Of a DNA stretch of 64,000 bases, positions 7,742-17,580 are shown in pieces. Position 1 is the first letter of the stretch, and every line of letters begins with the position of its first letter. Location of the stretch: the NCBI RefSeq assembly GCF_029893635.1, contig NZ_JARXYR010000002.1, positions 1,029,001 through 1,093,000 on the forward strand, read 5' to 3'. The DNA is from Variovorax sp. TBS-050B (GTDB lineage: Bacteria > Pseudomonadota > Gammaproteobacteria > Burkholderiales > Burkholderiaceae_C). Both the position numbers and the translations under genes were made by a program. The notes under the pieces were generated by a model. That model was given only the letters and a program-made list of their open reading frames with translations, was not told where the DNA came from and did not search any database.

Positions 7742-8248
7742 TCAGCCGCGTGCCTGCGCCAGCAGCGTGTCGGCGTCGCTGACTTCGAACTTGCCCGGCG
7801 CCTCGACGTTGAGCGAAGCCACCTTGCCGTCCTTCACGAGCATCGAATAGCGGTTGCTGCGCAGGCCCATGCCGCGACCCGTCAGGTCGAGCGTGAGGCC
7901 GGTGGCCTTGGCGAACTCGGCACTGCCGTCGGCGAGCATGCGGACCTTGGTGCCCGTCTTCTGGTCGCGCGCCCATGCGCCCATGACGAAGGCGTCGTTC
8001 ACGCTCACGCACCAGATCTCGTCCACGCCCGCAGCCTTGAACTCGTCGAAGCGCTGCACATAGCCCGGCACGTGCTTGGCCGAGCAGGTGGGCGTGAAGG
8101 CGCCCGGCAGCGCGAACAGCGCGATGGTCTTGCCGGCCGCGGCCTTGCTCACGTCCACGGGGTTCGGGCCGATGCTGCAGCCTTCGCCCTCGACCTCGGA
8201 ATATTCCTGCAGGGTTGCCGAAGGAAGGGTGTCGCCGACTTTGATCAT
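7742..8248 (-). CDS. Peroxiredoxin, Prx5/AhpE-like atypical 2-Cys type
   Basis: A 168-residue thiol peroxidase. The peroxidatic Cys55 lies in FALPGAFTPTCSAKHVPGY, the classic Prx5 active-site pattern, and RSNRYSMLVKDGKV is the conserved C-terminal strand pair. Other cysteines include Cys24 (EGCS) and the one in EIWCVSVND, either of which could resolve the sulfenate. It removes hydrogen or organic peroxides with reducing power from glutaredoxin or thioredoxin. It stands between two hairpins, so is probably monocistronic. Confidence 0.94.
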   Translation of the reverse strand: MIKVGDTLPSATLQEYSEVEGEGCSIGPNPVDVSKAAAGKTIALFALPGAFTPTCSAKHVPGYVQRFDEFKAAGVDEIWCVSVNDAFVMGAWARDQKTGTKVRMLADGSAEFAKATGLTLDLTGRGMGLRSNRYSMLVKDGKVASLNVEAPGKFEVSDADTLLAQARG

Positions 8249-8269
8249 GTGGATGCTCCTGAAAAAGAA

Positions 8270-8294
8270 AAACGGCCCACATTGTGGGCCGTTT
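8270..8294. terminator. Hairpin terminator at the 3' end of the ribosomal-protein operon
   Basis: The stem AAACGGCCCACA/TGTGGGCCGTTT has 12 bp around a single central base. On the minus strand it lies 26 bp past the rpsQ stop, so the long rplC-rpsQ transcript probably ends here. It also sits just upstream of the peroxiredoxin start, separating the two units. Confidence 0.85.
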
Positions 8295-8320
8295 CCGGAT
8301 GGGCTGCGTGAGCCGGGGGA

Positions 8321-8590
8321 TCAGACCAGGACGGCCTTCTCGACCAGACGGGTCACGACCCAGTTCTTGGTCTTCGAGATCGGACGGCTTTCGGTGATCT
8401 CGATGGTGTCGCCCAGCTTGTACTCGCCCTTTTCGTCATGGGCGTGGTACTTGCTCGTCTTGGCCACGATCTTGCCGTAGAGCTCGTGCTTCACACGGCG
8501 CTCGACCAGCACGGTCACGGTCTTGGCACGCTTGTCGCTGACCACCTTGCCAATCAAGGTGCGCTTGAGGGATTTTTTAGCTTCCGTCAT
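8321..8590 (-). CDS. rpsQ: 30S ribosomal protein S17
   Basis: S17 of 89 residues; typical patterns are [21 protein letters not shown] and [12 protein letters not shown]. It binds 16S rRNA early in small-subunit assembly. I chose ATG 8590 over the in-frame GTG at 8596 because the ribosome-binding site AAGGAG ends 5 bases before the ATG and would overlap the GTG. It is the last gene of the cluster before a strong hairpin; rplN and the spc genes that usually follow are not next to it. Confidence 0.96.
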   Translation of the reverse strand: MTEAKKSLKRTLIGKVVSDKRAKTVTVLVERRVKHELYGKIVAKTSKYHAHDEKGEYKLGDTIEITESRPISKTKNWVVTRLVEKAVLV

Positions 8591-8599
8591 GTTCACTCC

Positions 8600-8851
8600 T
8601 TACTTGGCGGCTTGGGTTTCTTGCTGCTTCTGCGCAAGAATGGTCTTGGCGCGCGCGATGTCGCGGCGCGTCACGCGCAGCGTCGCGGTGTTCGACAGCT
8701 GCTGCGTGGCCTTCTGCATGCGCAGACCGAAATGGGCCTTCTGCAGATCCTTGATTTCGGCTTGCAGGCCCGCGACGTCCTTCTCGCGCAGCGTTGCAGC
8801 CTTGGTCACCTTGGCCGGAGCCGCGGTTTCTTTTTTCTTACGTGTTGCCAT
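8600..8851 (-). CDS. rpmC: 50S ribosomal protein L29 with basic N-terminal extension
   Basis: An 83-residue L29. The core begins at [17 protein letters not shown] and ends with [15 protein letters not shown]. About 20 residues rich in Lys/Ala ([14 protein letters not shown]) precede the usual start, making it longer than the common 63-70 residues. The ATG at 8851 follows the rplP stop by 13 bases with GAGGAGA as ribosome-binding site, so the extension appears to be translated. L29 lies at the polypeptide exit tunnel, where it helps dock trigger factor and SRP. Confidence 0.94.
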   Translation of the reverse strand: MATRKKKETAAPAKVTKAATLREKDVAGLQAEIKDLQKAHFGLRMQKATQQLSNTATLRVTRRDIARAKTILAQKQQETQAAK

Positions 8852-8864
8852 GGATGTTCTCCTC

Positions 8865-9281
8865 TCAGGCGCCGAGCTGGCGAGCGACGAACGTCGTGCG
8901 CAGCGGAAGCTTGGCGGCGGCCAGGCGGAACGCTTCGCGGGCGAGTTCTTCGGGCACGCCGACGATCTCGAACACGATCTTGCCAGGCTGGATTTCAGCG
9001 ACGTAGTACTCCGGATTGCCCTTGCCGTTACCCATCCGCACTTCGGCGGGCTTGGTCGAGATCGGCTTGTCCGGGAACACGCGGATCCAGATACGGCCAC
9101 CGCGCTTCACGTGACGCGAAATCGCGCGACGAGCGGCTTCGATCTGGCGCGCCGTGAGGCGGCCGCGGTCGGTGCATTTGAGACCGAAGTCACCGAAGGC
9201 AACCGAGTTGCCCCGGGTTGCGACGCCGGTGTTGCGGCCCTTTTGTTCCTTGCGGAACTTTCTGCGTGCAGGTTGCAGCAT
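8865..9281 (-). CDS. rplP: 50S ribosomal protein L16
   Basis: A 138-residue L16 with [16 protein letters not shown] at the start, the rRNA-binding [15 protein letters not shown] motif and the [16 protein letters not shown] segment. It is part of the central protuberance/A-site region of the 50S subunit. Length and order (rpsC-rplP-rpmC-rpsQ) match the standard S10 cluster. Confidence 0.98.
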
Positions 9282-9309
9282 GTTTGTTACTCCGTGGTTC
9301 TAAGACCGA

Positions 9310-10224
9310 TCACTCGGTCTTGGCACCGTCAGCTGCTGCAGCTGGCGCGGCTTTGCGGACGCGCTTAACGGCGGGTTTCGAGTCTGCACCGGCGGCGCCG
9401 GTTGCTTCTGCGGGCTTGTCGCTGCCATCGGCCGGTGCGGTGTTGCCACCGATCGGGCCGCGGGCACCGGCGCGCGGGCCGGGACCACGACGGTCCGAAC
9501 CCGGACGGTCGCCACCCGGGCGGCCATCACGGCGCGGACCGCGCGGACGACGCTCTTCTTCGGGACGCGGGGTCTCGACGGCGGGCAGGTCGTTGCGGCC
9601 CAGGGTGTCGCCCTTGTAGACCCAGACCTTGACGCCGATGACGCCGTAGGTGGTCTTGGCTTCCGAGGTGCCGTAGTCGATGTCGGCGCGCAGCGTGTGA
9701 AGCGGCACGCGACCTTCGCGATACCACTCGGTGCGAGCGATTTCGATGCCGTTCAGGCGGCCAGCCGACATGATCTTGATGCCCTGGGCACCCAGACGCA
9801 TGGCGTTCTGCATGGCGCGCTTCATGGCGCGGCGGAACATGATCCGCTTCTCGAGCTGCTGCGTGATGCTGTCGGCGATCAGCTGGGCATCGATTTCGGG
9901 CTTGCGCACTTCTTCGATGTTGACGGCCACCGGCACGCCGAGCTGCTTGCCCAGTTCGCGCTTGAGGTTCTCGATGTCTTCGCCCTTCTTGCCGATCACG
10001 ACGCCCGGACGTGCCGAGTAGATCGTGATGCGTGCGTTCTTGGCGGGACGCTCGATCATGACGCGCGACACCGAAGCGTTCTTCAGCTTCTTCTTCAGGT
10101 ATTCGCGGACCTTGATGTCTTCGGCCAGCATGCCCGCGAAATCGCGGTCGCTTGCGTACCAGCGGCTGGACCAGTTACGGGTAACCGCAAGGCGGAAGCC
10201 GGTCGGATGGATTTTCTGTCCCAT
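9310..10224 (-). CDS. rpsC: 30S ribosomal protein S3 with long disordered C-terminal tail
   Basis: S3 with [18 protein letters not shown] at the N-terminus, the KH domain RNA-binding loop ([15 protein letters not shown]) and the C-terminal S3 domain ending around [10 protein letters not shown]. The protein is 304 residues, about 70 longer than the E. coli protein. The extra part (from about residue 220) is low-complexity: first Arg/Gly/Pro-rich ([20 protein letters not shown]), then Ala/Lys-rich. S3 forms the mRNA entry site, so a basic tail there could touch mRNA, but that is speculation. The start at 10224 matches S3 homologues; upstream in-frame codons do not. Confidence 0.97.
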   Translation of the reverse strand: MGQKIHPTGFRLAVTRNWSSRWYASDRDFAGMLAEDIKVREYLKKKLKNASVSRVMIERPAKNARITIYSARPGVVIGKKGEDIENLKRELGKQLGVPVAVNIEEVRKPEIDAQLIADSITQQLEKRIMFRRAMKRAMQNAMRLGAQGIKIMSAGRLNGIEIARTEWYREGRVPLHTLRADIDYGTSEAKTTYGVIGVKVWVYKGDTLGRNDLPAVETPRPEEERRPRGPRRDGRPGGDRPGSDRRGPGPRAGARGPIGGNTAPADGSDKPAEATGAAGADSKPAVKRVRKAAPAAAADGAKTE

Positions 10225-10241
10225 ATTTCTTCCAGGCGTTC

Positions 10242-10574
10242 TTAGTTGCCAACCGTCACGTACACATGGCACGTGGGCTTGCTGATGCGGTTACCGCGAC
10301 CCTTGGCGCGCGCCGTGAAGCGCTTGAGCGTGGCGCCCTGCTCGACGTAGATGGTCTTGACCTTCAGTTCGTCGATGTCGGCACCGTCGTTGTGCTCGGC
10401 GTTGGCGATGGCCGACTCGAGCACCTTCTTGACGATCACAGCGGCCTTCTTCTGCGTGAACTGCAGAATGTTGAGCGCTTGATCCACTTTCTTGCCGCGG
10501 ATCAGGTCGGCGACCAGACGGCCCTTGTCGACCGAGAGGCGGACACCGCGGAGGACTGCACGTGTTTCAGACAT
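10242..10574 (-). CDS. rplV: 50S ribosomal protein L22
   Basis: A 110-residue L22 with [20 protein letters not shown] and the C-terminal loop ending [17 protein letters not shown], which reaches the exit tunnel. Residues in this hairpin determine macrolide binding in other bacteria. Standard position between rpsS and rpsC, with normal spacing. Confidence 0.98.
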   Translation of the reverse strand: MSETRAVLRGVRLSVDKGRLVADLIRGKKVDQALNILQFTQKKAAVIVKKVLESAIANAEHNDGADIDELKVKTIYVEQGATLKRFTARAKGRGNRISKPTCHVYVTVGN

Positions 10575-10583
10575 GGTCGTTCC

Positions 10584-10862
10584 TTACTTCTTCTGGACTT
10601 TCTTGTCCGCGGGGTGCCCCTTGAACGTGCGCGTGAGCGCAAATTCGCCGAGCTTGTGGCCGACCATCTGATCGGTGATGTACACGGGCACGTGCTGCTT
10701 GCCGTTGTGCACGGCAATGGTCAGGCCGATGAACTCGGGCAGGACCATCGAGCGGCGCGACCAGGTCTTGATCGGCTTCTTGTCCTTCGTCGTCACGGCC
10801 TTGTCGGCCTTGGCCACGAGGTGATGGTCAACAAACGGACCCTTTTTGAGAGAGCGAGTCAT
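10584..10862 (-). CDS. rpsS: 30S ribosomal protein S19
   Basis: S19 of 92 residues: [16 protein letters not shown] start, [20 protein letters not shown] core and [14 protein letters not shown]. It binds the head of the 30S subunit together with S13. The gene follows rplB after 10 bases and precedes rplV by 9 bases, so it is part of the polycistronic unit. Confidence 0.98.
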   Translation of the reverse strand: MTRSLKKGPFVDHHLVAKADKAVTTKDKKPIKTWSRRSMVLPEFIGLTIAVHNGKQHVPVYITDQMVGHKLGEFALTRTFKGHPADKKVQKK

Positions 10863-10872
10863 TTGCTATCCC

Positions 10873-11697
10873 TTACTTCTTGCGGCGCGACACGATGAAG
10901 ACCTGCGTGCGCTTGTTGTTACGGGTACGGTAGCCCTTGGTCAGGTTGCCCCACGGGTCGACAGGATGGCGGCCTTCGCCGGTCTTGCCTTCGCCACCAC
11001 CGTGCGGGTGGTCGACCGGGTTCATCACCACGCCGCGAACGGTCGGGCGGATACCCATGTGACGCTTCACACCGGCCTTGCCGAGCTGGCGCAGGCTGTG
11101 CTCTTCGTTCGCGACTTCACCGATGGTGGCGCGGCATTCGATGTGGATGCGGCGCACCTCACCCGAACGCATGCGGACCTGGGCGTAGACGCCTTCGCGA
11201 GCCAGCAGCGTGGCCGAGGTACCGGCCGAACGCGCGATCTGCGCACCCTTGCCGGGCTGCAGTTCGATGCAGTGGATCGTCGAGCCGACCGGGATGTTGC
11301 GGATCGGCAGCGTGTTGCCGGCGCGGATCGGGGCTTCCGAACCGCTCAGCAGCGTTGCACCGGCTTCCAGACCGCGCGGGGCGATGATGTAGCGGCGCTC
11401 GCCGTCGGCGTAGCACACCAGAGCGATGTGGGCGGTGCGGTTCGGGTCGTACTCGATGCGTTCGACCTTGGCCGGGATGCCGTCCTTGTTGCGCACGAAG
11501 TCGACGACGCGGTAGTGGTGCTTGGCACCGCCGCCACGATGACGGATCGTGATGTGGCCGTTGTTGTTGCGGCCGGCCTTCTGGAACTGGGGTTCCAGCA
11601 GGGGGGCGTGAGGCGCACCCTTGTACAGGTGGTCACGCGAGATCTTCACCGCGCCGCGTTGGCCCGGCGAAGTGGGTTTCATCTTGATGACGGCCAT
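10873..11697 (-). CDS. rplB: 50S ribosomal protein L2
   Basis: L2 of 274 residues, near the peptidyl transferase centre. Visible signatures are [27 protein letters not shown] and the conserved C-terminal [20 protein letters not shown] with its functionally important histidine. Separated from rplW by 2 bases. Confidence 0.98.
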   Translation of the reverse strand: MAVIKMKPTSPGQRGAVKISRDHLYKGAPHAPLLEPQFQKAGRNNNGHITIRHRGGGAKHHYRVVDFVRNKDGIPAKVERIEYDPNRTAHIALVCYADGERRYIIAPRGLEAGATLLSGSEAPIRAGNTLPIRNIPVGSTIHCIELQPGKGAQIARSAGTSATLLAREGVYAQVRMRSGEVRRIHIECRATIGEVANEEHSLRQLGKAGVKRHMGIRPTVRGVVMNPVDHPHGGGEGKTGEGRHPVDPWGNLTKGYRTRNNKRTQVFIVSRRKK

Positions 11698-11699
11698 GA

Positions 11700-12035
11700 T
11701 TAAGCGCCTTCCCCGACGAGGTTGAGCTCTTGACCCGGCTTGAGCGTGACATAGGCCTTGCGAACGTTGTCGCGGCGGCCGATGGACTTGCCAAAGCGCT
11801 TGGTCTTGCCCTTGGTGTTGAGCACCGACACGCCCTGGACTTCGACCTTGAACATCAGTTCGACGGCGGCCTTGATCTCGGGCTTGGTGGCGTCTTGCAG
11901 CACCTTGAAAGTGACAGCGTTCGACTTCTCGCCGACCATCGTGGCCTTTTCGGACACGATCGGGGCGACCAGCACCGCCATCAGGCGGCCTTCTTCGAAC
12001 GTACGTTCAGCAGCGGTAGGGTTCACGCGGCTCAT
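11700..12035 (-). CDS. rplW: 50S ribosomal protein L23
   Basis: A 111-residue L23; core [20 protein letters not shown] and [20 protein letters not shown]. It lies at the exit tunnel and docks trigger factor and SRP. The start at 12035 overlaps the rplD stop by 4 bp (ATGA), giving about 18 residues before the usual L23 core; an internal ATG near 11981 is the alternative. Confidence 0.96.
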   Translation of the reverse strand: MSRVNPTAAERTFEEGRLMAVLVAPIVSEKATMVGEKSNAVTFKVLQDATKPEIKAAVELMFKVEVQGVSVLNTKGKTKRFGKSIGRRDNVRKAYVTLKPGQELNLVGEGA

Positions 12036-12652
12036 GCGAACATCTCCTTGAGCTTGTCGACGGCACCCTTGGTGACCAGCACCTTCTTGTAGTGCACCAG
12101 CGACACCGGATCGGCGTAGCGCGGCTCGACCACGAGAACGTTCACCAGATTGCGCGATGCGAGATACAGGTTTTCGTCGACTTCTTCGGCGATCACGAGC
12201 ACGGACTCGAGATTCATCGCCTTGAAACGGGCTGCCAGCGGCTTGGTCTTGGGCGAGTCGACCTTGATCGAATCGACCACGGCCAGACGGCCTTCGCGAG
12301 CCAGCTGCGAGAAGATGGACGCCATGCCGGCGCGGTACATCTTCTTGTTGATCTTCTGCGAGAAGTTCTCGTCAGGCATGTTCGGGAAGATGCGACCACC
12401 CCCGCGCCACAGCGGCGAGGACGTCATACCGGCGCGGGCGCGGCCCGTTCCCTTTTGCTTGAAAGGCTTCTTGGTCGAGTGCTTGACCTGCTCGCGGTCC
12501 TTCTGGGCGCGCGTGCCTTGGCGGGCGTTGGCCTGGAATGCGACGACGATCTGGTGGACCAGGTCTTCGTTGTAGTCACGGCCGAACACGGTCTCGGGGG
12601 CGTCGAACTTCGACGCGGCCTGGCCCTGTTCGTTCAGGAGTTCGAGTTGCAT
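12032..12652 (-). CDS. rplD: 50S ribosomal protein L4
   Basis: L4 of 206 residues: [11 protein letters not shown] start, the exit-tunnel loop region ([23 protein letters not shown]) and [16 protein letters not shown] near the end. In enterobacteria L4 also represses its own operon by binding the S10 leader; here the leader next to this gene set is that of rplC (see 13333-13494). It overlaps rplC by one base. Confidence 0.98.
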   Translation of the reverse strand: MQLELLNEQGQAASKFDAPETVFGRDYNEDLVHQIVVAFQANARQGTRAQKDREQVKHSTKKPFKQKGTGRARAGMTSSPLWRGGGRIFPNMPDENFSQKINKKMYRAGMASIFSQLAREGRLAVVDSIKVDSPKTKPLAARFKAMNLESVLVIAEEVDENLYLASRNLVNVLVVEPRYADPVSLVHYKKVLVTKGAVDKLKEMFA

Positions 12653-13332
12653 TACTTCGCTCCTTCGGCCGCTTGCGGCTTGGCCTTGATGGCGGGACGC
12701 ACGGTGACGAAGCCACCCTTTGCGCCCGGGATCGCGCCCTTGATGAGCAACAGTTGACGCGCTTCGTCGATGCGGAACAGATCGAGGTTCTGCGTCGTGC
12801 GGGTGACGTCGCCGAGGTGGCCCGTCATGCGCTTGCCGGGGAACACGCGGCCGGGGTCCTGCGCCATGCCGATCGAGCCGGGCACGTTGTGCGAACGGCT
12901 GTTACCGTGCGATGCGCGCTGCGAGGCCATGTTGTGGCGCTTGATCGTGCCGGCGTAGCCCTTGCCGATCGAGGTGCCCTGCACGTCGACCTTCTGGCCG
13001 GCGGAGAACACGCTGCTGGCGGCGATCACGGCGCCCGGCTGGTGCTGGCCCGCGGTGTCGGCGGTCACGCGGAATTCGCGGATGATTTCACCGGCTTCGA
13101 CGCCCGCCTTCGCGAGGTGGCCGGCTTGGGGCTTGGTCACGCGCGAGGCCTTGCGCGAACCGAACGTCACTTGCAGCGCGACGTAGCCGTCGTTGTCTTG
13201 CGACTTGATCTGGGTCACACGGTTGTTGGACACATCCACCACCGTGACAGGAACTGCGTCCCCGTCATCGGTGAAGAGACGCATCATCCCCACCTTGCGG
13301 CCCAGCAACCCGAGGGAGTTGCTCAGACTCAT
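12652..13332 (-). CDS. rplC: 50S ribosomal protein L3 (first gene of the rplC-rpsQ unit)
   Basis: L3 of 226 residues: [20 protein letters not shown] start, the [20 protein letters not shown] loop near the peptidyl transferase centre with the methylated-Gln site, and [10 protein letters not shown]. In most proteobacteria rplC directly follows rpsJ. Here rpsJ is 2.6 kb away and rplC has its own near-consensus promoter (13501-13530) and a leader of about 160 bases. The start at 13332 is supported by the GGAG ribosome-binding site 8 bases upstream. Confidence 0.97.
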   Translation of the reverse strand: MSLSNSLGLLGRKVGMMRLFTDDGDAVPVTVVDVSNNRVTQIKSQDNDGYVALQVTFGSRKASRVTKPQAGHLAKAGVEAGEIIREFRVTADTAGQHQPGAVIAASSVFSAGQKVDVQGTSIGKGYAGTIKRHNMASQRASHGNSRSHNVPGSIGMAQDPGRVFPGKRMTGHLGDVTRTTQNLDLFRIDEARQLLLIKGAIPGAKGGFVTVRPAIKAKPQAAEGAK

Positions 13333-13494
13333 TTGTTTTCTCCAAAAAATGGATCCTCTTTCGCCGCCGTCACTTCAATTGGCAACAGCGTTTGGCCGAG
13401 CTACCGACGGTTTCCCGGCCTGCGAAAGAAGGTTGATAAATCTCCACCGCGGCGGCATCACGGGCGAAAACGCACGGACGCAACTTGGGCAGAG
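13333..13494 (-). promoter_or_regulatory. Structured leader of rplC mRNA
   Basis: The expected transcript from the promoter at 13501-13530 has about 160 untranslated bases before the rplC ATG. It contains a nested fold: an outer 8-bp stem (arms 13357-13364 and 13422-13429, GCGAAAGA type) encloses an inner GGCCG/CGGCC pair (13394-13398 and 13416-13420). The outer arm ends about 25 bases before the start codon, close to the ribosome-binding site. Such a leader is a natural place for autoregulation by a ribosomal protein such as L4, but no known L4 motif can be assigned by eye. Confidence 0.5.
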
Positions 13495-13500
13495 CCAGCG

Positions 13501-13530
13501 ATTATAGCCCGCGATGCGGGGATGACGCAA
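13501..13530 (-). promoter_or_regulatory. sigma-70 promoter for rplC
   Basis: Reading the minus strand: TTGCGT (13530-13525), an 18-base spacer, then a perfect TATAAT (13506-13501). Transcription should begin near 13494. This is one of the best promoter matches in the window and explains how the rplC unit is expressed without rpsJ. Confidence 0.8.
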
Positions 13531-13537
13531 GCAGTGG

Positions 13538-13558
13538 AAAAGGGGGCACGCCGGCCCC
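13538..13558 (-). terminator. Possible terminator after the 13590 gene
   Basis: On the minus strand GGGGC-CGGCGT-GCCCC is followed by CTTTT, just downstream of the stop at 13590 and upstream of the rplC promoter. A second GC-rich palindrome (CCGGCCGACCGGCCGG region, 13559-13575) adjoins it. The stem is short, so the call is tentative. Confidence 0.45.
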
Positions 13559-13589
13559 TCCGGCCGACCGGCCGGACACCGGTTGCCGC

Positions 13590-14123
13590 CTATTTGGCGG
13601 GCATCGTGATGATGCGCTCGCCGTCGGGCGTGGACTTGATCTCGCCCGCGGACTTCAGCTGGGGCGCCGCCGTGCCGGTCTGGATGGGAATGGAGATCGC
13701 GCTCGACGCCCCGCCCTGATTCACGAAGAGGTTGAGGTACGCCAGGCCTTCGCGCTCGCTCACCACGTGCACGGTGGCGGTGGTGCGCTGGCCCTGCGGC
13801 AGCGACAGCTCGGCGCTGCCCTGCAGCCGCAGGCCCGCATCGGCACTCAGGCGGACCGTGGCGCCCTCCGGCGCCGTCACGCCGTCGAACTGCAGGACCA
13901 CGGGCGTGGCGCGGTTCAGCTGCGGCACGGCCTCGACGCGGTACGCCACCGTGACGCCGGCGCGGCCGGGCTTCTGCACCGCCGCCGTCATGGGCTTGGC
14001 CTGCTGTGAGGCGCCCTGCTGTTGCGACTGGCGCGCCGGCGCGTCATGGCCCTGCGCGCAGGCCGGCAAGACGGCCAGCGACAGGCCGGCTGCCACGAGG
14101 GTCGAGATGAAACGGGTGTTCAT
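13590..14123 (-). CDS. Exported protein of unknown function, partner of the metalloprotease-like gene
   Basis: A 177-residue protein with a signal peptide (LVAAGLSLAVLPACAQG; a lipobox reading is possible but weak because of the Pro). A Gln-rich low-complexity linker (QSQQQGASQQAKP) leads to a beta-rich domain with VAYRVEAVPQLNRATPVVLQF and TTATVHVVSEREGLAYLNLF, which looks like an immunoglobulin-like or adhesin-type fold. I do not recognise a family. It starts 14 bases after the metalloprotease-like gene, so the two are probably co-transcribed. Both sit inside the ribosomal-protein cluster, where they are out of place. Confidence 0.75.
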   Translation of the reverse strand: MNTRFISTLVAAGLSLAVLPACAQGHDAPARQSQQQGASQQAKPMTAAVQKPGRAGVTVAYRVEAVPQLNRATPVVLQFDGVTAPEGATVRLSADAGLRLQGSAELSLPQGQRTTATVHVVSEREGLAYLNLFVNQGGASSAISIPIQTGTAAPQLKSAGEIKSTPDGERIITMPAK

Positions 14124-14137
14124 GGCGGCCTTCCTTC

Positions 14138-15775
14138 CTACTGAATGGTGACGTCGAAACATGCGGACGGGGCGGAATTGTTGGTGATCGTCACCGCCAG
14201 GACCTGCTCGCCGGCGGACAACTGGACCGTGTTGCCCCCGCCCCGCGGGAGCCGGCCGCCTCGGAAGACGTCGAAGTCGTAGATCGCGCCCGCCGGGCCG
14301 CCGCTGAAGCTGAACTGGTAGTTCCGGCTCTCGGGGGCGGTGAACCGAAGGTAGGAGAAGTTGCCGAGCTTGTTCCCGGTGCCCGCGGTGCTGGAAACGC
14401 AGGCCTGGGCGGGGGTGCCGACGGTGGCCAAGCGGTACATCGGAAGGGCGACAGGCACGCCGCCGTCGTTCGTTTCGCCATTGCCGAACGGATCCCCGGC
14501 GGCACTGATGCTCTCGCCTGTGAGCAGCGCCGCCAGTGTGCCCGCCTGCGCGGGCGCCACCGCATTGAAGGCCGCGGCGAAGGGATGGATCGAGGTCACG
14601 GCGGCGGCGCCCTTGAACTGGCTGCCGGTCAGCGTGTCGTGAATCGGCTTGAAGCCGACCTGCCGATGGAGATTCCAGAAGATCGACTGGATCGAGGACT
14701 CGTTGAACCAGCCCGGCGTGGCGGAGGCGATCCGGGTCGACAGGTCGAAGCCGATGCTCGCGCGCGAGTCCGCCTGCTGCGCACCGCCCGAGTCGGTGTA
14801 GTTCTGCCGCGCCAGGGCGATGCCCGACCACGCATTGCCCCAGCCCTCGGAGAAGGCCAGCCGGCGATCGAGGCTCTGGGTCAGCGAGTGGGAGCCGCCC
14901 GTCGAGTCGTCGCGGCTGAAGGCGGACTGATAGTAGTGCCCCCATTCATGGGTGATGACGGAGCTGTCGTATTCGTCGGTGTCCACGTCTTCCTTGCCGA
15001 GCACGTAGATTTCGCGGCCCGTGCTTCGATTGACGAAGAAGGTGGTGCCGATCTGGCCGGCCGCGATGCTGCCGGAAGACGGCGCATTGTTGGCACTCCA
15101 GTACACCCGCAGCACAGGAAATGCCGCGTCGGGCGCCACCGTCCTGACCTTCTGCATGGCGGTATAGACCGCGTCGAGGATGGCGAAGGGCGCCGCCGCC
15201 CGCGTCTCGGTATAGGCCGAGCCGCCCCAGCCCGAGGATGCGTGCACGTCCTGCACCATCGCCCCCATGCCGGACGAGAAGGGGTTGCTCTGGACGGTGT
15301 ACAGCGCGTTGGATCGGGTGTTGTCGCGCACCGTCACATCCCAGCTGCCGCCCGCGCCGGTGCGGGTCAGCTGCGCCCGGACGCGTACCGCCACCGTCGT
15401 GTTGGGAGGAACGGAGACCGCATAGGCGCCGTTCTCGTCGGTCGTCGTCGTAGCGAGCTGGGCGGAGGTGGCGGGATCGATCACCTCCAGCATGGCGCCG
15501 CGCACCGGTTTCGGTGCGGCGCTCGCATAGACCAGCGTGCCGTTGGGGTTCGGAACGGATTCGTAGGTGGCCTTTCCGCTCAGCGCCACGGCGCCGACCG
15601 GCTGGCCGCCGCCGGCGCCCGGGGTGGTCGTCGGCAACGGCAGCCCGATCAATCCACCGCCGCCACCGCCACCGCCGCCTCCACAGCCAGACAGAAACAT
15701 GACAGCAACAAAGACTGCCAGCCACGCAAATGAAAGGCCGGTCTTTGGTGACCATATTGCTTTTGTTTCAAACAT
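14138..15775 (-). CDS. Lipoprotein with HEWGH zinc-protease-like motif
   Basis: A 545-residue exported protein. The signal peptide ends in the lipobox FLSGC, followed by ten glycines and a Pro/Gly-rich linker. Residues about 60-150 look like a carboxypeptidase-regulatory (CarboxypepD_reg/transthyretin-like) beta domain (GKATYES..., [18 protein letters not shown]). The central part has [15 protein letters not shown] (HExxH) and [12 protein letters not shown] about 37 residues later, where the Glu could be the third zinc ligand. A C-terminal beta domain ([21 protein letters not shown]) resembles pre-peptidase/ligand-binding modules. Likely a surface or periplasmic metallopeptidase. Start at 15775 gives the signal peptide. 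It lies between rpsJ and rplC. Confidence 0.82.
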   Translation of the reverse strand: MFETKAIWSPKTGLSFAWLAVFVAVMFLSGCGGGGGGGGGGLIGLPLPTTTPGAGGGQPVGAVALSGKATYESVPNPNGTLVYASAAPKPVRGAMLEVIDPATSAQLATTTTDENGAYAVSVPPNTTVAVRVRAQLTRTGAGGSWDVTVRDNTRSNALYTVQSNPFSSGMGAMVQDVHASSGWGGSAYTETRAAAPFAILDAVYTAMQKVRTVAPDAAFPVLRVYWSANNAPSSGSIAAGQIGTTFFVNRSTGREIYVLGKEDVDTDEYDSSVITHEWGHYYQSAFSRDDSTGGSHSLTQSLDRRLAFSEGWGNAWSGIALARQNYTDSGGAQQADSRASIGFDLSTRIASATPGWFNESSIQSIFWNLHRQVGFKPIHDTLTGSQFKGAAAVTSIHPFAAAFNAVAPAQAGTLAALLTGESISAAGDPFGNGETNDGGVPVALPMYRLATVGTPAQACVSSTAGTGNKLGNFSYLRFTAPESRNYQFSFSGGPAGAIYDFDVFRGGRLPRGGGNTVQLSAGEQVLAVTITNNSAPSACFDVTIQ

Positions 15776-15837
15776 GGATGAGGCCCCCTTGTTGAATACA
15801 AGGCGGCCAGAATGCCATACCGGGGAGACAAATGGAA

Positions 15838-15869
15838 AAAGTCTGCCGACATTTCTGCGGGCAGACTTT
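15838..15869. terminator. Intrinsic terminator directly after rpsJ
   Basis: A 10-bp perfect stem (AAAGTCTGCC at 15838-15847, GGCAGACTTT at 15860-15869) with a 12-base loop. On the minus strand it is followed by TTTTT, so it should stop the rpsL-rpsG-fusA-tuf-rpsJ transcript about 40 bases after rpsJ. This separates S10 from the rplC unit. Confidence 0.85.
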
Positions 15870-15910
15870 TGCGTTTGCAAGCGCGGCTCGAGGGCCGCTT
15901 TGCCGTTGAT

Positions 15911-16225
15911 TTACTGCAGCTTGATCTCGACGTCCACGCCGGCCGGCAGGTCGAGCTTCATCAGCGCGTCCACGGTCTTGTCGGTCGGGTCGACGATGTC
16001 CATCAGGCGCTGGTGCGTGCGGATCTCGAGCTGGTCGCGCGACGCCTTGTTGACGTGCGGCGAACGCAGGATGTCGAAACGCTTCATGCGGGTCGGCAGG
16101 GGCACGGGGCCCTTGACGATCGCGCCGGTGCGCTTGGCGGTGTCGACGATCTCGGCTGCCGACTGGTCGATCAGCTTGTAGTCGAATGCCTTCAGGCGGA
16201 TGCGGATTTTTTGCTTGGTGGCCAT
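15911..16225 (-). CDS. rpsJ: 30S ribosomal protein S10 / NusJ
   Basis: A 104-residue S10 with [44 protein letters not shown] and [12 protein letters not shown]10 is both a 30S head protein and a NusB partner in antitermination. It follows tuf by 21 bases and ends the str-type transcription unit; an intrinsic terminator comes next rather than rplC. Confidence 0.98.
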   Translation of the reverse strand: MATKQKIRIRLKAFDYKLIDQSAAEIVDTAKRTGAIVKGPVPLPTRMKRFDILRSPHVNKASRDQLEIRTHQRLMDIVDPTDKTVDALMKLDLPAGVDVEIKLQ

Positions 16226-16246
16226 GGTGGTTCCTTTGCGTCCGGC

Positions 16247-17440
<1,194 letters not shown>

Positions 17441-17461
17441 TTTTCAATCCTTGAAAGAGCA

Positions 17462-17519
17462 GTTCCCGTGTATTGGTTTTACGTCTGCATCCGGTTGCTG
17501 GTTCGCCCCGCACGGGAAC
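17462..17519 (-). promoter_or_regulatory. Inverted repeat in the fusA-tuf gap (possible tuf leader structure)
   Basis: Arms GTTCCCGTG (17462-17470) and CACGGGAAC (17511-17519) are perfect 9-bp complements separated by 40 bases. On the minus strand the second arm ends 21 bases before the tuf start codon. It could be an mRNA leader fold or a processing site between fusA and tuf. No clear separate tuf promoter was seen. Confidence 0.4.
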
Positions 17520-17580
17520 AGGGCGGCACCGGATCGCAGACAGAGAATTGCCCCGGCAGCACAAGCTCGGCCCCTTCGCG

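Noticed and set aside
8591..8596. GTG start for rpsQ
   Set aside because: It would overlap the AAGGAG ribosome-binding site; the ATG at 8590 has correct spacing.
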